The notes under the pieces are model-generated. The model had not been told where the DNA came from. It made no database searches and saw nothing but the letters and a program-made list of their open reading frames with translations. From an uncultured Eubacteriales bacterium (GTDB taxonomy: Bacteria; Bacillota; Clostridia; Oscillospirales; CAG-382), in NCBI GenBank assembly GCA_900546385.1, contig URCT01000004.1, positions 1-44,287 of the forward strand: a DNA stretch of 44,287 nucleotides, written 5' to 3'. Positions within the stretch are counted from its first letter, which is position 1. Each line of letters opens with the position of its first letter. Below, one piece after another: positions 1-7,968 of the stretch. A program made the translations under genes and the position numbers.

Positions 1-686
1 ATGGGAGATGGAGGGCAAAAAAGGGTTGCTCGGGAGGGCGATAAGGGAAGGTTTGTGTAAAAGAAAAACTTTTGGTTTATGGAAACGAGAAATTTTTGAG
101 GACAGCGAAGAATGGCTTGTGCAGAAGGAAAGCTTTTGTGCGTAAAAAAGGCAGCTTTTGAGTGCATTTAGAAAGGTTTTCTACAAATGAAAATGTTTTC
201 AGTTTGCGAAAAAGGCGGCTTTCTCTATTCATACAAAGCCAACCGATACAGGAAAGCTTTTTTTATCAGCACACCACGGCAACAATTTCCCACCACACCC
301 AAACTAACGTGCAACATCCCTTTTCGAATACCGCTTGCTACTGTGAGCTTGCAGTACACCTTCCCTTTTTCGAAAGTCAGCAATCTTGCGTCTGCTGTAA
401 GCCACCCTTTCGCACCGATTCAAATCCTCACCGGCGATACCCGGGAAGGTTGAAATACCCGGCGTGGCCGGTTACATGATGATGGCCGGTTATTTCCGCT
501 GAAATCACGTATCGAGCGGAGATTTGAATCGAGGTCGCAAGACGGAGTCGTCTCCTTGAAACATGGTCGCCTTGCTCACGTCCGTTCGCAATTCTCCCTG
601 TTTCGGCGGTCTCCGACGCACAAAAACTTGCCACCGGCAACTTTTTGCACGTCCGAGCGGCCTCTCCCGGCGGCAAAGCCGCCTTT
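1..686. other. Long non-coding stretch at the window edge
   Basis: No reading frame here has a ribosome site, a recognisable domain or clear coding character. The region contains an 11-bp inverted repeat (CGATTCAAATC at 417-427 and GATTTGAATCG at 522-532) around a segment with several CCGG-rich short repeats, including GGCCGGTTA twice. Its right end holds hairpins that belong to the 3' end of the ROK kinase gene. No tRNA could be folded around the TTCAAAT motifs. Confidence 0.6.
622..646 (-). terminator. Probable terminator of the ROK kinase gene
   Basis: The arms AAAAAcTTGCC and GGCAAcTTTTT pair around ACC with one C/C mismatch. Read on the minus strand the hairpin ends in a run of T. A second GC hairpin (GGCGGC-AAA-GCCGCC, 669-683) lies between it and the stop codon but has no T-run. 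Confidence 0.45.
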
Positions 687-1646
687 CTAGGCCTCGGCGG
701 CTGCCGCAAGCGCGGCATAATCGCCGATCTTTTCACCAAGCTTTGCCGGAACAACCCTGCAAACCGCCTGACTCATGCTTAGCGCCTCGGCACGAATCAC
801 CGGCTCGGCATACGGCCAAAGCAAATCCTGACACCGGGCAAAAACACTGCCGATGGCGATCACCTCCGGATTGAATAGATCGATGAGCACCGCCAGTCCC
901 TCACCTAACTTTTCACCGCAAACGCGAAACACCTTTTGCGCCGTCGCATCGCCGTCATACGCCGCCGCGGCAACCGTTTTAGCCGTAATGACCGCTTTTT
1001 GCAGGTCGCCGTCCGGCACAAAACCGACTTTTTCGCCGCGCTGCAACGCTTCTCGGGCAAAGCCGCGCGCAAGCTCCGCAATTCCGGCACCACTGCAAAA
1101 GCCCTCAAACGAGCCGCATTTGCCATAGCCCGACGGTCCGAATGCCGCAAGCCGCATATGCCCGACCTCTCCGGCCATGCCGTTTGTTCCCTCAAACAGC
1201 GCGCCGTTTAACACAAGCCCTGCGCCAAGTCCCGTGCCGAAGGTGAGAAAAATCATGTTCTGCGTGCCGACGCCGGCACCGTATTTCCATTCGGCAAGAG
1301 CCGAAGCATTGGCATCGTTGATGAGCCGTGCCGGGACGCCGAGCGTTTCGGTAAAATGCCGTGTGATCTCGATATGATCCCAGCCCGGCAGATTGGGCGG
1401 CGAAAGAATCACGCCGGTTTTGCTGTCAAGCGGCCCGCCGCAGCTGATACCGACGGCACGAATTTCATCGTCCGGATACGTGCTGCGATACGCCTCGATG
1501 CTTTCATCAAATTTTGCAAGAACCTCCTGCGGCGTTTTTCCGGCAGTCTCAAACGCACGTCTTTCCCGAATGCACACACCGTGTGCGGTTTCTTCCGCCG
1601 CCAAAACGGCGCATTTTGTTCCGCCGATATCCACTCCGATAAGCAT
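687..1646 (-). CDS. ROK family sugar kinase (glucokinase-like)
   Basis: This 319-aa protein belongs to the ROK (repressor, ORF, kinase) family and probably phosphorylates glucose, N-acetylglucosamine or a related sugar with ATP in the cytoplasm. The N-terminus has the ATP-binding motif GVDIGGTKCAV. The region around residues 100-140 carries INDANASALAEWKYGAG and LTFGTGLGAGLVLNG. A Cys-containing segment, GKCGSFEGFCSG, sits where ROK kinases have their zinc-binding cysteines. There is no N-terminal helix-turn-helix, so it is a kinase rather than a repressor. The ATG start follows AAAGGGG by 7 nt. It stands alone, divergent from the sporulation cluster. The sugar specificity cannot be read from the sequence. 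Confidence 0.9.
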   Translation of the reverse strand: MLIGVDIGGTKCAVLAAEETAHGVCIRERRAFETAGKTPQEVLAKFDESIEAYRSTYPDDEIRAVGISCGGPLDSKTGVILSPPNLPGWDHIEITRHFTETLGVPARLINDANASALAEWKYGAGVGTQNMIFLTFGTGLGAGLVLNGALFEGTNGMAGEVGHMRLAAFGPSGYGKCGSFEGFCSGAGIAELARGFAREALQRGEKVGFVPDGDLQKAVITAKTVAAAAYDGDATAQKVFRVCGEKLGEGLAVLIDLFNPEVIAIGSVFARCQDLLWPYAEPVIRAEALSMSQAVCRVVPAKLGEKIGDYAALAAAAEA

Positions 1647-1684
1647 GAAAATCCCCTTTCCGTTTCTTTTCCTATCCGATTCTT

Positions 1685-1713
1685 AGAGTACAACAAAACC
1701 GATTTTCTGTCAA
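1685..1713 (-). promoter_or_regulatory. Candidate promoter of the ROK kinase gene
   Basis: On the minus strand TTGACA (1708-1713) is followed after 17 bp by TACTCT (1685-1690). The -35 is perfect and the -10 is poor. The leader to the ATG at 1646 would be about 35 nt. Confidence 0.4.
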
Positions 1714-1774
1714 GGGCAAAACCCGATTTGCGCAAAAATTCTTAGCCAAAACGCAAAAATTCACACATCCCTGT

Positions 1775-1802
1775 GGCAAATCCGTTTTTCTTTGCATACA
1801 AT
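1775..1802 (+). promoter_or_regulatory. Candidate sigma-E-type sporulation promoter
   Basis: CATACAAT at 1795-1802 matches the -10 consensus known for mother-cell sigma-E in Bacillus and Clostridia. An A/T-containing -35-like GCAAATC lies about 12 bp upstream and is only a partial match. It lies about 50 bp before the small membrane-peptide gene that opens the SpoVM-like/SipL cluster, which fits known sigma-E control of spoVM and sipL. The sigma assignment is inferred from the motif and from gene content. Confidence 0.45.
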
Positions 1803-1849
1803 ACACCGAGAGTGAAATCTCAGATTTTTTCACAAGGCAGGCGAACGGC

Positions 1850-1999
1850 ATGAAAAAACTGACCGCATTTATCGGCATCGGCGTTTTGTGCGTCGGACTC
1901 GGCATATTGGTTGCCTGTTTTCTGCCGCCGGCGGTGCTGGTCTGTATCGAGGCCGTTCTGTTAATCTTTGCAGGTTTTTTGGCTTTGAAATGCCGCTAA
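1850..1999 (+). CDS. Small hydrophobic membrane peptide, 49 aa
   Basis: The peptide starts MKKLTAFIGIGVLCVGLG and is almost wholly hydrophobic, with two likely membrane segments (about residues 5-24 and 27-45) separated by LPP and ending in the basic tail LKCR. The ribosome site is weak (AAGGCAG, about 8 nt upstream of the ATG). The gene ends 25 bp before the SpoVM-like peptide, so co-transcription from the upstream sigma-E-like site is likely. I do not recognise the family. Its position suggests a role at the forespore or mother-cell membrane during sporulation, but this is inference only. Confidence 0.65.
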   Translation: MKKLTAFIGIGVLCVGLGILVACFLPPAVLVCIEAVLLIFAGFLALKCR

Positions 2000-2024
2000 C
2001 ACAGAATCCGGAAAGGAAGATTGC

Positions 2025-2102
2025 ATGAAGATCGTTTTATTCAAGCCGCCGCGTTTTTTGAAGCCGTTTCTGCGGCTGTTCTTGCGCGACAAAAAAAGAT
2101 AG
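2025..2102 (+). CDS. spoVM: SpoVM-like spore morphogenesis peptide, 25 aa
   Basis: The 25-residue amphipathic peptide lines up without gaps with B. subtilis SpoVM (26 aa). Shared residues include M1, K2, K7, P9, F11, L12, R17 and L20, with K10 replaced by R. P9 and R17 are positions known to matter in SpoVM. SpoVM is a curvature-sensing peptide that sits on the forespore outer membrane and helps anchor the coat ATPase SpoIVA. An AAAGGAAG ribosome site precedes the ATG by a good distance (AGGA at 2014-2017). The gene is too short for most ORF callers. An overlapping frame that opens with TTG at 2021 has no support. The SipL-like gene follows within 85 bp, which fits a coat-anchoring role. Confidence 0.75.
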   Translation: MKIVLFKPPRFLKPFLRLFLRDKKR

Positions 2103-2120
2103 CTCAAATGCCGCAATTCG

Positions 2121-2149
2121 TCATACGCACTGACTCCTTTGCATATGTT
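2121..2149 (+). promoter_or_regulatory. Candidate internal sigma-E-like promoter of sipL
   Basis: TCATACG (2121-2127) and CATATGTT (2142-2149) are 14 bp apart and resemble the -35 and -10 of sigma-E promoters, though the -10 is imperfect. Transcription would begin near 2156, inside the loop of the hairpin described at 2133-2177. Confidence 0.35.
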
Positions 2150-2177
2150 TTAGTAAAGAAAACACAGGCAAAGGAGT
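2133..2177 (+). promoter_or_regulatory. Hairpin that would hide the sipL ribosome site
   Basis: ACTCCTTTGC (2133-2142) is the exact reverse complement of GCAAAGGAGT (2168-2177), with a 25-nt loop. The 3' arm contains the AAGGAG ribosome site (2171-2176) of the SPOCS-LysM gene. In a transcript reading through from upstream the site would be paired. In a transcript starting at about 2156 the 5' arm would be absent. Confidence 0.6.
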
Positions 2178-2184
2178 TTTATTT

Positions 2185-3753
2185 ATGGAACCGTATACCC
2201 TTCCCTTATGCAATCCGCTTTTCAGTGATAAAGCCGACCTTCCGCAGGAATTCGAAATCACCTTGCCCGAATATCTGCCGGGCATCGGAAAAATCGTCCG
2301 TGCCGATGCCGACACCTATGCCCTCTCTTCGTCGCTTGCCGACGGAAGCTTGACTTTTACCGGCAAATACAGCGTGCGCCTTCTGTACAACGACGAAAAG
2401 AGCGGTTACTTAAAATGCGCCGTTTTTCCGCGCGATTTTTCCTATACGTTTGACGCTTCCGCAATTCCTGCGCCGCTCGGCACGCCGACCATCGAAGAAA
2501 ACGCCTGCATTCTTTCGGTCTCCGTCAAGCCGAAAGGACCGCGTGCCGTGGGCATTTCTTTGGGACTTGCCTTAAAGGTGACGGTTTACGACTGCGGCGA
2601 AACCAAGCTTTTATCGCCGGATAATGCGGAAGTCGAGCTTCACGCCGAAAACACGACCTGTGCCGTACGCAAGCTGTTAAAAAGCGATTCCATTGATCTC
2701 CAAGAGGACATCACCTTAGACGGCAGCATGGTTCCGATTGCGGATATTGCCGATTACACGGCGGATTTCCGGTTGGACGATATCACCTGCGGCGACGAGG
2801 TCGTGCGCTATCGCGGCAATGTTTTATTCAAATGTGCGTACCGTGCCGAAAACAGCACCGAAAACACCGACGCGGAATATGTGTATTTGACCAAGGAACT
2901 GCCGTTTGACGGTGAAATTCCCTGCCCCGACGCACAGCACGGCATGAATGTCATCGGCCGTATTTGCCCAGAAGAAATGCAGGTCAGCTCTTCGTTTGAC
3001 GCTTACGGCGAAAATCGCGTGATCCATGCGTCCCTCGGCTGTAAAATTTGGGCGGATCTGTTCGATGAAGTGCCGGTCACTTACTTTGACGACGGCTTTT
3101 GCAGTGCCTATGAGTGTGATTTCGAAAAAAGCGTCTATACCTATGATACGGTCGAGCAGACCGTGAAAGAGCATACCCGATTCGAGCAAAGCCTGCGCGC
3201 CGACCGCGAGGGCTTCACCGAAATTGCCGATGCCGGCATCCGTTTGGACGCGCTGACACCCGAAATCATTGACGGCAAACCGGTGATGAGCGGACGCGGC
3301 GTCATCTGGGTCACCGGTGCGAACGAAAAAGCCGAAACAGTCGGCACTTCTTTGCCGGTAAATGTCCGTCTGCCGTTAGACAGCCTTCGTGACGCATCGC
3401 CCGAAAAGCGGTATGTGATAAACGCCGAAATCCGAGACTGCCGGGCGGTTTTGCGTGACGGCGAAATCGTGTTTTCCTGCGAGGTGGCATTAAACGGCGT
3501 GTGCCTTGGCCGCGAAAAGATCACCGCCATTCACGAAACGGACGTTCACTACGACAAACCAAAGCCGATCTGCCGTGCCGAATACATTGTCTGCTATCCC
3601 GAACCGCAGGAGAATTTATGGAGCATTGCCAAAAAATACGAAATCCCGCGTGAAGCCCTGCGAAATGCCAACGGCTTAACCGGCGATGCTCTGCCGCAGG
3701 GCAAACGGACGGTGGTCATCCCGTGCGGTGAAAGTGCCGCAAGCGGCGCATAA
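2185..3753 (+). CDS. sipL: SPOCS (DUF3794)-LysM spore coat protein, SipL-like
   Basis: This 522-aa protein has repeated SPOCS/DUF3794-type beta-rich modules over about residues 30-450 and a C-terminal LysM domain from about residue 470 (ENLWSIAKKYEIPREALRNA). The architecture and length match C. difficile SipL, which binds the coat ATPase SpoIVA through its LysM domain and is needed for coat attachment. There is no signal peptide, in line with a mother-cell cytoplasmic protein. AAGGAG lies 8 nt before the ATG but can be sequestered in a hairpin. The SpoVM-like gene just upstream supports the assignment. Other DUF3794-LysM proteins exist in Clostridia, so paralogy cannot be excluded. Confidence 0.8.
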   Translation: MEPYTLPLCNPLFSDKADLPQEFEITLPEYLPGIGKIVRADADTYALSSSLADGSLTFTGKYSVRLLYNDEKSGYLKCAVFPRDFSYTFDASAIPAPLGTPTIEENACILSVSVKPKGPRAVGISLGLALKVTVYDCGETKLLSPDNAEVELHAENTTCAVRKLLKSDSIDLQEDITLDGSMVPIADIADYTADFRLDDITCGDEVVRYRGNVLFKCAYRAENSTENTDAEYVYLTKELPFDGEIPCPDAQHGMNVIGRICPEEMQVSSSFDAYGENRVIHASLGCKIWADLFDEVPVTYFDDGFCSAYECDFEKSVYTYDTVEQTVKEHTRFEQSLRADREGFTEIADAGIRLDALTPEIIDGKPVMSGRGVIWVTGANEKAETVGTSLPVNVRLPLDSLRDASPEKRYVINAEIRDCRAVLRDGEIVFSCEVALNGVCLGREKITAIHETDVHYDKPKPICRAEYIVCYPEPQENLWSIAKKYEIPREALRNANGLTGDALPQGKRTVVIPCGESAASGA

Positions 3754-3780
3754 GCCGTATCCTTAAAACTCGACAAAAGC

Positions 3781-3817
3781 AAAACGCTCACAGAGGCTAT
3801 GTCTGTGAGCGTTTTTT
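3781..3817 (+). terminator. Strong terminator after sipL
   Basis: AACGCTCACAGA and TCTGTGAGCGTT form a 12-bp perfect stem around GGCTATG, followed by T6. Flanking A and T runs extend the stem. It ends the sporulation cluster. Confidence 0.9.
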
Positions 3818-3888
3818 GTGCTATGTTGTGCTGCCTATAGATAGGTGACAATCGTACACGCATCTTTTCCCACTCTTTTGCAAAAGGC

Positions 3889-3917
3889 TTGCAAAAAGCA
3901 AAAAACTGTGGTATACT
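3889..3917 (+). promoter_or_regulatory. Promoter of the yybS-gdpP-soj operon
   Basis: TTGCAA (3889-3894) is separated by 17 bp from TATACT (3912-3917), which is preceded by the TGG of an extended -10. This is a housekeeping-type promoter about 65 bp before the first start codon. Confidence 0.7.
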
Positions 3918-3980
3918 GTATCATAGATAGTTATAGCCATATTTCTTTTTCGCCATATACACAAAAAAGGAGTGTCCGCT

Positions 3981-5066
3981 TTGCAAGAGCAACCGCTTTC
4001 CGTTTCGCCGACCGAGAAAAAGCCGCCGTATATCAGCTGTCTTTTGGCCTGTGTCGCGCTGTTATATATCACACATTTGGAGCTGTATCCGCTTTGGGAT
4101 TTGATCGGGCTCGGCGTGCTTTGCGTGTTCTGCGTGCTGTATGCCGTTTTGCTTGTCACAAGCGATGTGCGCTTTATTCCGCTGCCGCCGGTCATCTGCG
4201 CGGTCAGCCTGCTTGCGCGCGGCTTCTTTGCCGACGGCTTTACCGAGAGCATCTTGCAAGGGCTTGTCAATCTCGTGTTCTGCCTGCTTGCCGCGCTTGC
4301 ACTGTATGTCTGCACCATCAAAAAGGCCTCCAAAAGCGTGACCTTTGCCGTGCTTTGCGTGTTTTATGCCGCACTTTTGGCCACACACCTTTATTTTCTC
4401 ATCGAACGCATCTACGGGGCATTCAGCTTTGAAATTCTGAATAAAGCCATCGATGATTTGACCGCCTATGCCGAAAAAATCTTTACGGCCTTGCTCGGAA
4501 ACGCTTCCCAAGCCTCGCTTACCGGTGCGAAAAATGCGACAGAAGCCGATGCAGCCAAGCTTGAACAGGCCGGCAAAACGCTTGCCGCGTCGGTTCGTGC
4601 CGCACTGCCGTCGTTTGCCGTGTGCTTTTCCATGATGGGAAGCGCGCTCACGCTCCTTGTTTACAAGCCGATCATCTGCGCCATGCACGCCCAAAAGGCC
4701 TGCCTTGACGGACGGGTTTGGCGGTTTTCCGTATCCTCGGTCAGCGTGATCATGTTTTATGTTTCCTATATTATTTATTTTGTCGCCGGTCTTACCGAGT
4801 CAAACAGCGTCGCTTTCATCGCCTTTATGAATCTTTCGACCATATTGACGTATCCGTTTGCCTATCTCGGCTTGCGCTTTTTCAATGGTATGCTTTGCGC
4901 CAAAACCAAAAGCCGTGCCGCCTCTGCCGCAATTCTCGCGTTCGGCTTTGTGATTCTCGGATTATTCTTTGGGCTTGGCGGATTGCTCATCACCGTTTTC
5001 GCTTTTGCGGGTGCTGCCGCCCAGTTAAACGAAAACTTGCGCAGCCGCTTTTCGGGCATCCGTTAA
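3981..5066 (+). CDS. YybS-like polytopic membrane protein (DUF2232)
   Basis: The protein is about 361 aa with many hydrophobic segments (about residues 20-130, 205-230, 250-300, 315-350) and a hydrophilic Ala-rich loop near 165-200. Length, membrane pattern and position directly before gdpP match the YybS family of Firmicutes, whose role is unresolved. A GTG at 3972 opens a longer frame but lies inside the AAGGAG ribosome site (3967-3972), so TTG at 3981, 8 nt downstream, is the better start. gdpP begins 36 bp after the stop. The name rests mostly on gene order and topology. Confidence 0.75.
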   Translation: MQEQPLSVSPTEKKPPYISCLLACVALLYITHLELYPLWDLIGLGVLCVFCVLYAVLLVTSDVRFIPLPPVICAVSLLARGFFADGFTESILQGLVNLVFCLLAALALYVCTIKKASKSVTFAVLCVFYAALLATHLYFLIERIYGAFSFEILNKAIDDLTAYAEKIFTALLGNASQASLTGAKNATEADAAKLEQAGKTLAASVRAALPSFAVCFSMMGSALTLLVYKPIICAMHAQKACLDGRVWRFSVSSVSVIMFYVSYIIYFVAGLTESNSVAFIAFMNLSTILTYPFAYLGLRFFNGMLCAKTKSRAASAAILAFGFVILGLFFGLGGLLITVFAFAGAAAQLNENLRSRFSGIR

Positions 5067-5102
5067 CGCGTCCTCACTTTCCGATTTTTGGGAGGGATTT
5101 TC

Positions 5103-7118
5103 TTGGTATCTTTCAAAGACTTTCTGAAAAAACTGTGTTCGCACAAAAGCCTGTATGCAGGACTTGTACTGCTGATTCTGTACGCCCTTGCCGCCTTTGC
5201 CCGAAAACAGACGGTGCTCGGCGGTCTCGGTGTCGCTTTCTGCGGCATTTACCTTGTCATACACATCATCTTTGTCTGGCGCGAAATCAAAAAGGGCGGC
5301 ATGACCAAGGATGGGCCGATGTTGTCCGGTTTAACGCTCGGCTTTGTGACCGCGTTTTCCTCGCCGGTGGTCATTGTCGGCGGCGGCGGTGAAATCGTGT
5401 GGTACAACAAAGCGTTTTTGGCCATAGCCGGTGAAAAAACCACCTTATACGGCAAAAAGCTGTCCGAATATTTCAGTCCGTCGCTCGGTGCGGCGCGGCT
5501 TTTCCGCGACCTCGGCGAACCGATCCCGGTTTCTTACCGCGGCATCAATTACAACGTCAGCTGTTACAAAACGCAAACCGTCGGCAAGGGACACTGCATC
5601 ACGGTCTGGGAGGACACCACCGAGCTGTGCACCTTGAAAAAAGAGTTGGAAATGAAGTCGGTCATGGTGGCGTTTGTGGTCATCGACAACTTTTCCGAAG
5701 CCGTGCAGTTTATCCAGGATAAGCAGCGCACCGCGCTTGCCCTCATCGGCAGTACGCTCGATGCCTGGACGGCTTCTTTGGGCGGCATTCTGAAGGAATA
5801 CGACAAGGACAAGTTCATCATTCTGTTCGAACAGCGGCATTTTGAAAAACTGGACGAAAGCCGGTTTGATATTCTCGATAAGATCCGCGAAATCGAGATC
5901 GACAACATCAATATGCCCTTCACCGCCTCCATCGGCGTTTCCAAAATTCCCGGCACGCTTGCCGAAAAAGAAAGCGCGGCGCGAAACGCCCTCGACCTCG
6001 CTCTCCAGCGCGGCGGCGACCAAGCCGTCGTCAAAAGCGAAACCAGCGTTGAATATTACGGCGGCCGCTCCAAATCGGTGCAGAAAAAGACCAAGGTTCG
6101 TTCGCGCGTGATTGCCGGTGAATTGACGGGACTCATCAAAAACAGCGGCAACGTCATTGTCATGGGTCATAAGTACGCCGACCACGATTCGATTGCCTCC
6201 TGCGTGGCGGTCAGCCGCATGGCAAAATTCTTGAACACGCCGGTTAACGTGGTGGTCAACATCCACGACTTCAACTTAAAAAAGATTTTCGAAAGTATGC
6301 GCTTCCAGGACGGCGAATACGACGATCTGTTCATTGACCGCGAAATGGCGCATGAGTTAATCCGTTCGGATACGCTGCTTGTGGTGTGCGACGTGAACAA
6401 CCCGTCCTTTTTCGAGCTGCCGGAATTGTATGAATCGGCAAACTCCTTTGTGGTCATTGACCACCATCGCAAAACCGGCGAATTCGTCAATCCGCCGAAG
6501 ATCGCCTATATCGAACCGGCCGCTTCTTCGGTTTCGGAGCTGATGTGCGAGATCCTCGAGCAGGCCGTGCCGCCCGGAACGCTCACCCGTCCCGAAGCCA
6601 ACCTGTTATTTTCCGGCATCATTCTCGATACCAAGCAGTTCACCAAAAACACCGGCATCAAAACCTTCGGCGCAGCCCAATATCTGCGCAGTGAAGGTGC
6701 GGAGCCGTATGCCGCCACGCGCTTGTTCGACACCTCGGTCGGCGATTTTATGCGCGAAACGGTCTTCGAAAACAACATTCACATTTATAAGGAAAGAATC
6801 GCTATTTCGGTGAGCGAAAAAGAAGCCGACTTAAAGGATAAGATCGCCGCCTCCAAGGCCGCCGACCGGCTGCTCACCGTGGAAAACGTGTGCGCGTCGT
6901 TCGTTTTGTGCCGCATTGACGGCAATGTACACATTTCCGCCCGCTCCGACGGCACCATCAACGTCCAGCTCATCACCGAAGCTCTCGGCGGCGGCGGTCA
7001 CTTTGACGCGGCCGGTGCCCAGCTCAACGATACCACTCTCACCGACGCCTTAAAACGTCTGAAAGAAGCCATTGACAGCCATTTGGACGAAGCGGCGGAG
7101 AAAGCCGATAAACTATAA
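5103..7118 (+). CDS. gdpP: Cyclic-di-AMP phosphodiesterase GdpP
   Basis: This membrane-anchored enzyme hydrolyses c-di-AMP to pApA and so sets the level of a messenger controlling K+ and osmolyte transport. The order is two transmembrane helices (about residues 10-60), a PAS-like domain (75-165), a degenerate GGDEF domain (170-310), then DHH and DHHA1 domains. DHH motifs are GHKYADHDSIASC (about 350) and VVIDHHRKTGEF (about 450). The DHHA1 motif is GGGGHFDAAGAQ near the end. The GGDEF catalytic motif is absent, as usual in GdpP. A longer frame starts at TTG 5088, but GGAGGG at 5091-5096 lies inside it, so TTG 5103 is preferred (671 aa). soj follows after 12 bp. Confidence 0.93.
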   Translation: MVSFKDFLKKLCSHKSLYAGLVLLILYALAAFARKQTVLGGLGVAFCGIYLVIHIIFVWREIKKGGMTKDGPMLSGLTLGFVTAFSSPVVIVGGGGEIVWYNKAFLAIAGEKTTLYGKKLSEYFSPSLGAARLFRDLGEPIPVSYRGINYNVSCYKTQTVGKGHCITVWEDTTELCTLKKELEMKSVMVAFVVIDNFSEAVQFIQDKQRTALALIGSTLDAWTASLGGILKEYDKDKFIILFEQRHFEKLDESRFDILDKIREIEIDNINMPFTASIGVSKIPGTLAEKESAARNALDLALQRGGDQAVVKSETSVEYYGGRSKSVQKKTKVRSRVIAGELTGLIKNSGNVIVMGHKYADHDSIASCVAVSRMAKFLNTPVNVVVNIHDFNLKKIFESMRFQDGEYDDLFIDREMAHELIRSDTLLVVCDVNNPSFFELPELYESANSFVVIDHHRKTGEFVNPPKIAYIEPAASSVSELMCEILEQAVPPGTLTRPEANLLFSGIILDTKQFTKNTGIKTFGAAQYLRSEGAEPYAATRLFDTSVGDFMRETVFENNIHIYKERIAISVSEKEADLKDKIAASKAADRLLTVENVCASFVLCRIDGNVHISARSDGTINVQLITEALGGGGHFDAAGAQLNDTTLTDALKRLKEAIDSHLDEAAEKADKL

Positions 7119-7130
7119 CGGAGAATGCTT

Positions 7131-7907
7131 ATGAATTCACGATCCTGCACGGTTCTCGCCTTTGCCAATCAAAAAGGCGGCGTCGGAAAAACCACTTCCG
7201 CCGTCAATCTTGCCGCTTCCTTGGGAATGCTCGGAAAGAAGGTTCTGCTTGTCGATTTCGATCCGCAGGGCAACGCCACCAGCGGCGTCGGCATCGAAAA
7301 AAACGGCGACAACTCGGCCTACGACCTGCTCATGGGAGCAAACCCGTATGCCTGCATCGCCAAAACCGCGTTTGAAAATTTAGATGTTCTGCCATCGGAC
7401 ATTTCGCTTGCCGGTGCGGAGCTGGAGCTTGTGGACGAAAAAGACCGGCAATACAAGCTCAAGCACGCCCTCGATTCGCTTCGGAACGACTACGACTATA
7501 TGCTCATCGACTGTCCGCCGTCGCTCGGGCTTCTCACCGTGAATGCCCTCAGTGCCGCCGACGGCGTGGTCGTGCCCATGCAGTGCGAATACTTCGCGCT
7601 TGAGGGCTTAAGCCAGCTGACGCTCACCATTTCACAGATCAAGCGGTTATACAATCCGCGCCTTGAGCTTGTCGGCGTGATTATCGCCATGTATGACGGC
7701 CGACTGAACCTTTCGGTGCAGGTGCTTGAAGAAATCAAAAAGCACTTTCCCGGCAAGCTCTTCAAAACGCCCGTGCCGCGCAACGTGCGCCTTTCGGAAG
7801 CACCCAGCTTCGGTATGCCTGCCATCTATTTTGACAAAAACTCCAAAGGCGCAGCCGCCTACCGCGACATTGCCTCCGAGCTTGTGAGCCGCTGCGGAAC
7901 AAATTGA
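7131..7907 (+). CDS. soj: ParA-family chromosome partitioning ATPase Soj
   Basis: This 258-aa protein is a ParA/Soj ATPase of the chromosomal type. It has a deviant Walker A (NQKGGVGKTTSAVNLA) at the N-terminus, Walker A' (LLVDFDPQGNATSG), Walker B (YMLIDCPPSLG) and the conserved C-terminal segment PRNVRLSEAPSFGMP. Soj binds DNA as an ATP dimer and, with ParB, segregates origins and regulates DnaA. GGAG at 7120-7123 favours the ATG at 7131 over the ATG at 7125. No parB/spo0J gene or parS site was noticed nearby, which is unusual for soj. It is the last gene of the yybS-gdpP operon. Confidence 0.93.
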   Translation: MNSRSCTVLAFANQKGGVGKTTSAVNLAASLGMLGKKVLLVDFDPQGNATSGVGIEKNGDNSAYDLLMGANPYACIAKTAFENLDVLPSDISLAGAELELVDEKDRQYKLKHALDSLRNDYDYMLIDCPPSLGLLTVNALSAADGVVVPMQCEYFALEGLSQLTLTISQIKRLYNPRLELVGVIIAMYDGRLNLSVQVLEEIKKHFPGKLFKTPVPRNVRLSEAPSFGMPAIYFDKNSKGAAAYRDIASELVSRCGTN

Positions 7908-7968
7908 AACCATATTACGTCTAAACAAACGGAGGTAAACTGTAAAAATTTGAAAGCGAGGAATTCAT

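Noticed and set aside
417..532. TTCAAAT motifs that recall a tRNA T-loop
   Set aside because: Neither strand gives a matching 5-bp T-stem, an acceptor stem or an anticodon arm around them.
2021..2353. 110-aa frame starting TTG at 2021
   Set aside because: It overlaps the SpoVM-like gene and sipL, and its start has a poorer distance to the ribosome site than ATG 2025.
5445..6266. 273-aa open frame antisense to gdpP
   Set aside because: Shadow frame; gdpP is well supported by motifs across this region.
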